From Armatimonadota bacterium (GTDB lineage: Bacteria > Armatimonadota > Fimbriimonadia > Fimbriimonadales > GBS-DC), in NCBI GenBank assembly GCA_013359125.1, contig JABWCR010000002.1:62001-126000 (forward strand): a stretch of 64,000 nucleotides of DNA, given 5' to 3'. The first letter of the stretch is position 1; each line of letters begins with the position of its first letter. Position numbers and translations under genes: made by a program. The notes beneath the pieces were generated by a model that had not been told where the DNA came from, did no database searches, and saw only the letters and a program-made list of their open reading frames with translations. Of the stretch, positions 58,854 to 64,000 are shown piece by piece.

Positions 58854-59603
58854 ATGAAGGTGTTGACGCCGATCAAGCGCGTGCCCGATCCGTTTGCCAA
58901 GGTAACGCCCGGACCGGACGGACGATCCGTCGTTGTAGATGGCGAGAAGCACGTTATCAACCCATTCTGCGAGATCGCGCTTGAGGAAGCGATTCGACTC
59001 AAAGAAGCCGGCATGGCCACCGAAGTTGTAGCCGTAACGGTTGGAGGCGCAGAAGCTGCCGAGCAGCTTCGAACTGCGCTGGCAATGGGCGCCGACCGAG
59101 CCGTCCATATCCAAGTTGACGAGACGCTCGATCCGCCCGCGATCGCAAAGCTCTTGGCCGCCTTCGCAAAGCGCGAGTCGCCTCAAATTATTCTATTAGG
59201 TAAGCAGGCCGTCGATTTGGATAACAATGCGGTCGGTCAATACCTCGCCGCCTATTTGGGAGTCCCCCAAGCGACCTTTGCCTCCAAAATTGAAATCAGC
59301 GGAAGCGAAGCGACGGTTGCAAGGGAAACCGACAGCGGCATCGAAACCATCCGAGTCGCCTTGCCTGCCGTCATTACAACCGATCTGCGGTTGAACGAGC
59401 CTCGGTACGTTTCGCTCACAGGCATAGTTCGAGCAAGAAGCAAGCCGTTGGAAACGCTCTCGCCGGCCGACTTGGGCGTGTCGGTGCAAGCCAGCGTGCG
59501 CCTGATAAGCGTCGAGGCTCCCCCCAAGCGACAGGGCGGTCGCAAAGTCGCCTCTGTATCCGAACTTGTTCAAGCCCTCAAGGAAGAAGCAAAGGCTATC
59601 TAA
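58854..59603 (+). CDS. etfB: Electron transfer flavoprotein beta subunit
   Basis: This 249-aa EtfB starts with MKVLTPIKRVPDPFAKV. It has INPFCEIALEEAIRLKE (about 40-56) and GKQAVDLDNNAVGQYLAAYLG (about 116-136), the family signature, which includes the AMP-binding region and the loop contacting the dehydrogenase. With EtfA it carries electrons from acyl-CoA dehydrogenase. GGGAGG lies 8 nt before the ATG. Confidence 0.96.
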   Translation: MKVLTPIKRVPDPFAKVTPGPDGRSVVVDGEKHVINPFCEIALEEAIRLKEAGMATEVVAVTVGGAEAAEQLRTALAMGADRAVHIQVDETLDPPAIAKLLAAFAKRESPQIILLGKQAVDLDNNAVGQYLAAYLGVPQATFASKIEISGSEATVARETDSGIETIRVALPAVITTDLRLNEPRYVSLTGIVRARSKPLETLSPADLGVSVQASVRLISVEAPPKRQGGRKVASVSELVQALKEEAKAI

Positions 59604-59617
59604 TCACGGAGAGATCA

Positions 59618-60553
59618 ATGAGAGTTCTCATTTTAGCGGAGAGCGATGGACAAATCGTATCGGAGAAAACCCTTCCCAGCATCGCCTTTGCGCAATCGAT
59701 AGGGGCCGAGTTCGACATTCTGGCATTCGGAGAACAGGGCATCGACCGCCTGCAAGGCTATGGCGCAGGCCGCGCGATCGTTGTTCAGAACGCCGGTCCG
59801 CCGCTGTCCGGCGCTTACGCAAAGACGATCGCTCTCGTCGCCGAGCCGTACGACATCGTTGTGGGTACGACTTCGACTTATACTCGCGATGTTCTGGCGC
59901 GGGCGGCAGCCTTGCTGGATTGGCCGATAGTGAGCGATGTCATACAGTTTGAAGCCAGCGAGAGAGTTAGGGTCAAACGTCCGATCTATTCGGCCAACCT
60001 GATCGGCACGTTCGAAATCGACGCGCCAAGATTCGCCATGACCGCTCGCGGTCCGGCATGGGGCAAGCCCGAATCGCGCAGCGGCGAATCGCAAATCGAA
60101 CGCATTTCCTTACAAAGCGATTCGGACGGCACCCGATACATTGGATTGGAGCAAGGCGCGCAGGGCAGACCCGACTTGACGCAGGCTCGGGTCGTCGTGT
60201 CGGGCGGACGACCCTTAAAAGATGCAGAAACTTTCGAGAAGCTTATTGGCGGACTCGCCGACGTGCTGGGCGGCGCTGTGGGCGCAACGCGCGCCGCCGT
60301 CGATTCTGGAATCGCTCCAAACGACCTGCAGGTTGGTCAAACGGGCAAGACGGTTGCGCCGGAGCTCTATATCGCTGTGGCCGTCTCTGGGTCCGTGCAG
60401 CACCTGGCCGGAATGAAAGATTCGAAAGTCATCGTCGCCATCAACACCGACCCAGAAGCGCCCATCTACGATGTGGCCGACTTCGGCTTAGTGATGGACC
60501 TCTATCAAGCGGTACCCGAGATGATCGAGGAACTCAAACGTTTAAGAGGCTAA
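59618..60553 (+). CDS. etfA: Electron transfer flavoprotein alpha subunit
   Basis: This 311-aa EtfA has the N-terminal alpha/beta domain and the C-terminal FAD domain. The FAD domain shows [10 protein letters not shown] (about 190-199), [20 protein letters not shown] (about 240-259) and [24 protein letters not shown], the standard FAD-binding pattern. CGGAGAG precedes the ATG. It ends exactly at the start of the membrane Fe-S oxidoreductase gene, which is its likely electron acceptor. Confidence 0.97.
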   Translation: MRVLILAESDGQIVSEKTLPSIAFAQSIGAEFDILAFGEQGIDRLQGYGAGRAIVVQNAGPPLSGAYAKTIALVAEPYDIVVGTTSTYTRDVLARAAALLDWPIVSDVIQFEASERVRVKRPIYSANLIGTFEIDAPRFAMTARGPAWGKPESRSGESQIERISLQSDSDGTRYIGLEQGAQGRPDLTQARVVVSGGRPLKDAETFEKLIGGLADVLGGAVGATRAAVDSGIAPNDLQVGQTGKTVAPELYIAVAVSGSVQHLAGMKDSKVIVAINTDPEAPIYDVADFGLVMDLYQAVPEMIEELKRLRG

Positions 60554-62527
60554 ATGGACTGGTCCGAATATACGCGCAATACTTATATTGGAATTAGTTC
60601 TCTCGAAAAAGCGCTCTTTTACATCCTGATCTTCTCTTCTATCGGCTATGTCGCCCTTTGGTATCGCGGTCGCGCTCGCCTGTGGAAACAGGGCCAGGCC
60701 GTGTCGGACGATCGCCCGTGGCATAAGCGATTCCGAACGATGCGGCGGTTCTCTCTAGAGCAACGAAAACTGCCGAGGCACAAGTTCGGCGGCCTCTTTC
60801 ACATTCCGATGTACATCGGCTTCATCGTCCTCTTCATCGGCACGACTCTGCTCTTTATCAACGAGACGACCGAGCGCGTCGGATTCAAGTTCCATAAGGG
60901 ATTGTATTTTGCCGTTTACGAGGTGACTCTCGATCTTTTTGGCTTGGGCGTCTTGTTCGGCTGCCTGCTAGCGCTTTATCGCCGTATTGTTCAGAAGCCG
61001 CCATCGCTCAGCCGCGCTCCCGCCGACCTGGTCAGCGTTCTCTTACTCTTCGTCATTGTGCTGACGGGGTATGCGCTCGAATCGGCGCGCATAGTCGTAG
61101 ATAGCACACCGCCTCAAGTTGCGGCATGGTCATTTGTCGGCAACGCTTTTGCGCCTGCCTTCATGGGCCTATCGGTTGATGGTTACGGCGTGATCTGGTG
61201 GATTCATGCCGTCCTTATTGCCGCATGGATCGTTTCCCTCGCATTTGGAAGGACGCGGCACATTTTGCTGGCGCCCGTGGTCGCCTATTTCAAACCCGCT
61301 ATCCAGGCCAACGTCCCGCCCAACGTCGATATCGAGCAAGTAGAGCAGGGAGGTGCAATCGGTGTCAATGCCCTCTCCCAATTCTCGCGCTGGCATCTGA
61401 TGAGCCTTGACGCCTGCATGGGCTGCGGTCGGTGCGAACGCGCCTGTCCCGCCACAGCCACGGGCAAAACGCTCAACCCGAAGCTCATAGTTGAGAAGCT
61501 TCGAGACGCAATGACAAAGGGCAGCGGCGATGATTTGACCCATGTGATCAGCGACGACGAGCTCTTTGCCTGCACGACGTGCGGCGCCTGTCGAGAGGAG
61601 TGCCCCGTATTGATCGAGCATCCCATCATGATTATGGAAATGCGACGGCACCGGGTAACCGAAGGCAATCTGCGCGGTACGCCTGCAGGCGCTTTGCAAC
61701 GGATCGGCAGCCAGGGCAATCCGTGGGGTCTGCCGCCCGCCGATCGCGCAAAGTGGGCAGACGGCCTCGACATTCCAACGGTCGCCGAAAACCCGAACTT
61801 TGACATTCTCTTTTGGGTTGGGTGCGCAGGCGCATACGATCCACGCGGACAGCAAACCGCGCGCGCCATTGCAACGCTCCTGACCAAGGCAGGCGTCAAT
61901 TTTGCTGTGCTGGGCCCTAAAGAAAAGTGCACGGGCGATACGCCGCGACGGCTTGGCGAAGACTTGCTTTTCCAAGACCTGGCCATGCAAAACGTCGAGA
62001 CCTTGAATGCTGCCAAGGTCAAGCGAATCGTTGCGATGTGCCCGCACTGTATGCACACGATCAAGAACGAGTTCGGAGCATTCGGCGGGCAGTACGAAGT
62101 TCTCCATCACACGCAACTATTGGCGGAACTCATCGAACAAGGCAAACTTCCAGCGCCCCAAGACGGCGGCAAGACGATTACGTACCACGATCCCTGCTAT
62201 CTGGCGCGGGTCAATGGCATCCACGCGGCGCCTCGGCGAGCGTTGAGCGGCATGAAGCTGAACATCATAGAGGCGCCGCGCTCTAAGGATAAGACTTTCT
62301 GCTGCGGCGCCGGCGGCGGTCGGATGTGGACCGAAGAACCGCCCAGCCAGCGACCGGGAGTTCAGCGCGCCGACGAACTGCTGGCGACGAACGCCGAAAC
62401 GGTCGCGGTCGGCTGTCCTTTCTGCATGATCATGATCTCTGACAGCGTCAAAGCCAAGAGCGAAACCACTCAGGTCAAAGATATTGCCGAACTGATCCTG
62501 GAACAAATCGAGACACCTGTGCGATAA
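60554..62527 (+). CDS. Membrane Fe-S ETF:menaquinone oxidoreductase (EtfD-like, HdrD-related)
   Basis: This 657-aa protein has an N-terminal NarI-like membrane domain with about five helices (to about residue 255). Two 4Fe-4S motifs follow: CMGCGRCERACPA (about 291-303) and CTTCGACREECPV (about 340-352). Two CCG domains include CPHCMHTIKNE (about 496-506) and CCGAGGGRMW (about 583-592). The layout is that of EtfD-type proteins, which take electrons from EtfBA and reduce menaquinone. Its place directly after etfA strongly supports this over a general Hdr-type role. Confidence 0.92.
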   Translation: MDWSEYTRNTYIGISSLEKALFYILIFSSIGYVALWYRGRARLWKQGQAVSDDRPWHKRFRTMRRFSLEQRKLPRHKFGGLFHIPMYIGFIVLFIGTTLLFINETTERVGFKFHKGLYFAVYEVTLDLFGLGVLFGCLLALYRRIVQKPPSLSRAPADLVSVLLLFVIVLTGYALESARIVVDSTPPQVAAWSFVGNAFAPAFMGLSVDGYGVIWWIHAVLIAAWIVSLAFGRTRHILLAPVVAYFKPAIQANVPPNVDIEQVEQGGAIGVNALSQFSRWHLMSLDACMGCGRCERACPATATGKTLNPKLIVEKLRDAMTKGSGDDLTHVISDDELFACTTCGACREECPVLIEHPIMIMEMRRHRVTEGNLRGTPAGALQRIGSQGNPWGLPPADRAKWADGLDIPTVAENPNFDILFWVGCAGAYDPRGQQTARAIATLLTKAGVNFAVLGPKEKCTGDTPRRLGEDLLFQDLAMQNVETLNAAKVKRIVAMCPHCMHTIKNEFGAFGGQYEVLHHTQLLAELIEQGKLPAPQDGGKTITYHDPCYLARVNGIHAAPRRALSGMKLNIIEAPRSKDKTFCCGAGGGRMWTEEPPSQRPGVQRADELLATNAETVAVGCPFCMIMISDSVKAKSETTQVKDIAELILEQIETPVR

Positions 62528-62545
62528 TAGAGAACGGAGGACACC

Positions 62546-64000
62546 ATGAGTCTAACACTGCGCGGCGGCGAGTTCATTATCAAAGATTGCGACCCATCAC
62601 AAACCTTTACGCCAGAAGACCTAACCAGCGAAGATCACTTGATCGCACAGGCGGCTGAAGACTTTATTCGAGGCGAAGTGATGACCCAGTACGACGCGAT
62701 CGAGAGCCAGGCCGACGGGGTCATGATCGGACTGCTCAAGAAAGCGGGCCAGTTAGGCTTGATGGCAGGCGGACTGCCCGAGGCTTTTGGCGGCGCGGGT
62801 TTAAGCAAAGCGACCACCACGCTCGTCAGCGAGCGCATCAGCATCCAGCCGAGTTTCGCCGTCTCGCTGGGCGCCCACATAGGCATCGGCACCCTGCCCA
62901 TCCTCTTCTTCGGCACGCCCGAACAGAAGAGAAAGTACATTCCAAAACTGGGAAGCGGCGAGCAGATCGCGGCCTTCAGCTTGAGCGAGGCCGAGTGCGG
63001 TTCCGACCCCCTCAGCGCCAAGACAAAGGCGACCCTCTCGCCCGATGGAACCAAGTATCTGCTGAACGGCGCCAAAATGTGGACCACTAACGGCGGATTT
63101 GCAGATGTCTTCATCGTCTTTGCCAAGATCGATGGAGAGCAGTTCACCGCATTCATTGTTGAGCGCAACTTTCCGGGAGTCTCGGTTGGGCGAGAAGAGC
63201 ACAAATTAGGCATCAAGGGCAGCTCGACTCGGCGCGTCATCCTTGAGAACGCCGAGGTGCCTATCGAAAATGTCTTGGGCGAGATCGGCAAAGGGCATCG
63301 CATCGCGTTCGGAGTGCTCAACATCGGTCGCTTCAAACTGGCAGCCAGCGCGCTCGGCGTCTCAAAAGAGGCGCTTCGCATCGCTGTTCGATATGCCAAG
63401 GAGCGCAAACAGTTTGGGCGAGAAATCGCCTCGTTTGGCATGATCCAGCAGAAAATCGCCGATATGGCCACCAAGGTCTACGTGCTAGAGAGCGCGATCT
63501 ACCGCACGGCGGGTCTGCTCGATAGCGTCTTCCATGACATCGATGCCTCCGCGCCGGATGCCAACGATAACTATCGCCGTGCGGACGAAGAGTATCCCGT
63601 CGAATGCGCAATCATGAAGGTGTTCGGCTCCGAGGTCCTTGATTTTGTGGTCGATGAAAACCTCCAGATTCATGGCGGCTTTGGGTTTACCGAGGAGTTT
63701 CCTGCGGCGCGAATGTACCGAGATGCGCGGATCAACCGCATTTTTGAAGGAACGAACGAGATCAACCGCTTGCTCTCTCTGGGGATGCTGATGAAGCGCG
63801 CGCTGAAAGGCCACCTGCCGGGATTAATGGAGGCGGCGCAAGCCATTCGCTCGGAGTTGAATACGCCGCAGATGCCAGCCCCAGACCCGACGGAACCGAT
63901 CGAAATCGTCGCCAAGCAGGTCGGCGGAATGAAGAAGGCCGCATTGATGACAGCGGGCATGGCGGTCGAGACCTTGGGCGCGACGATCGAGAACGAACAA
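62546..64000 (+). CDS. fadE: Acyl-CoA dehydrogenase (FadE-like), 3' end beyond the window
   Basis: The frame is open from the ATG at 62546 (CGGAGG upstream) to the window end, giving 485 codons without a stop. It has AAFSLSEAECGSDP (about 143-156), WTTNGGFADVFIVFAK (about 179-194), RKQFGREIASFGMIQQKIADMA (about 287-308) and the catalytic Glu in RIFEGTNEINR (about 396-406). The family length for this FadE type is near 590 aa, so about 100 residues are missing. It starts beta-oxidation and passes electrons to the EtfBA encoded upstream. Confidence 0.95.
   Translation, partial: MSLTLRGGEFIIKDCDPSQTFTPEDLTSEDHLIAQAAEDFIRGEVMTQYDAIESQADGVMIGLLKKAGQLGLMAGGLPEAFGGAGLSKATTTLVSERISIQPSFAVSLGAHIGIGTLPILFFGTPEQKRKYIPKLGSGEQIAAFSLSEAECGSDPLSAKTKATLSPDGTKYLLNGAKMWTTNGGFADVFIVFAKIDGEQFTAFIVERNFPGVSVGREEHKLGIKGSSTRRVILENAEVPIENVLGEIGKGHRIAFGVLNIGRFKLAASALGVSKEALRIAVRYAKERKQFGREIASFGMIQQKIADMATKVYVLESAIYRTAGLLDSVFHDIDASAPDANDNYRRADEEYPVECAIMKVFGSEVLDFVVDENLQIHGGFGFTEEFPAARMYRDARINRIFEGTNEINRLLSLGMLMKRALKGHLPGLMEAAQAIRSELNTPQMPAPDPTEPIEIVAKQVGGMKKAALMTAGMAVETLGATIENEQ

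Noticed and set aside
61169-62116. 315-residue frame antisense to the ETF:menaquinone oxidoreductase gene
   Set aside because: The sense frame carries all Fe-S motifs; the antisense product is a shadow.

Overview
This 64 kb window is chromosomal DNA from an aerobic, menaquinone-type, diderm (secretin-bearing) bacterium. The gene mix suggests Armatimonadota (Fimbriimonadia-like) or a close relative: alternative complex III with an A2-type caa3 oxidase, a type IV pilus PilMNOPQ set, a SteA/MctB pair, a McsB homologue, a SigH-like sigma factor, UPF0182, and a degenerate pilin with a DUF1559-like motif. The phylum is my inference from gene content. I see no rRNA, CRISPR array, prophage or complete insertion sequence.

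Layout. 1-1.0 kb (-): two TrkA-type NAD-binding proteins and a universal stress protein. 1.0-5.2 kb (+): an overlapping operon for D-glutamate/dipeptide epimerase, DUF1611 (DgcN-like), FdhD and MobA, then a CADD-like protein. 5.1-15.0 kb (-): a pilus operon ordered AAA ATPase (ExeA-like), HTH protein, PilM, PilN, PilO, PilP, PilQ secretin, PilB ATPase, HDOD protein, then formimidoyltransferase. 15.1-17.1 kb: orphan McsB homologue (-) and a second HDOD protein (+). 17.1-22.5 kb (-): efp, a Cys-rich membrane protein, an AccB-like protein without the biotinyl lysine, a degenerate pilin-like protein, accC, nusB and a dGTPase-like gene. 22.5-30.4 kb (-): purA, pyrD, UPF0182, a GHL10 glycosidase-like protein and an orphan sugar ABC permease. 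30.5-32.4 kb: a trans-sulfuration enzyme (+), a 216-bp inverted-repeat element and an FMN reductase (-).

32.5-45.0 kb (+) is one long respiratory operon: alternative complex III (ActABCDEF), a small membrane protein, Sco, and cytochrome oxidase subunits II, I, III and IV. A strong sigma70-type promoter and a CRP-like palindrome precede it. 45.0-49.2 kb (+): SigH-like sigma factor, citrate synthase and a FadN-like bifunctional beta-oxidation protein. 49.2-52.6 kb (-): SteA, MctB/SteB-like, glycosyltransferase 2 and a MraY/WecA-like transferase. 52.6-64 kb (+): a CAU tRNA (probably tRNA-Ile2), a secreted glycosidase-like protein, then a fatty-acid oxidation operon: a second FadN, thiolase, a 95-aa protein, EtfB, EtfA, a membrane Fe-S ETF:menaquinone oxidoreductase, and an acyl-CoA dehydrogenase cut by the window end.

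Together the beta-oxidation block feeds electrons through ETF and the membrane Fe-S oxidoreductase to menaquinone, alternative complex III and the caa3 oxidase, while citrate synthase takes up the acetyl-CoA. The points most worth following are the AccB homologue without its biotinylated lysine, next to an AccC with an altered substrate loop; EF-P with Arg32; the Cys-rich membrane protein beside them; the SteA/MctB/glycosyltransferase/MraY-like cluster; and a recurring TAnnnT hexamer 6-9 nt before start codons that lack a Shine-Dalgarno, which points to leaderless transcription.
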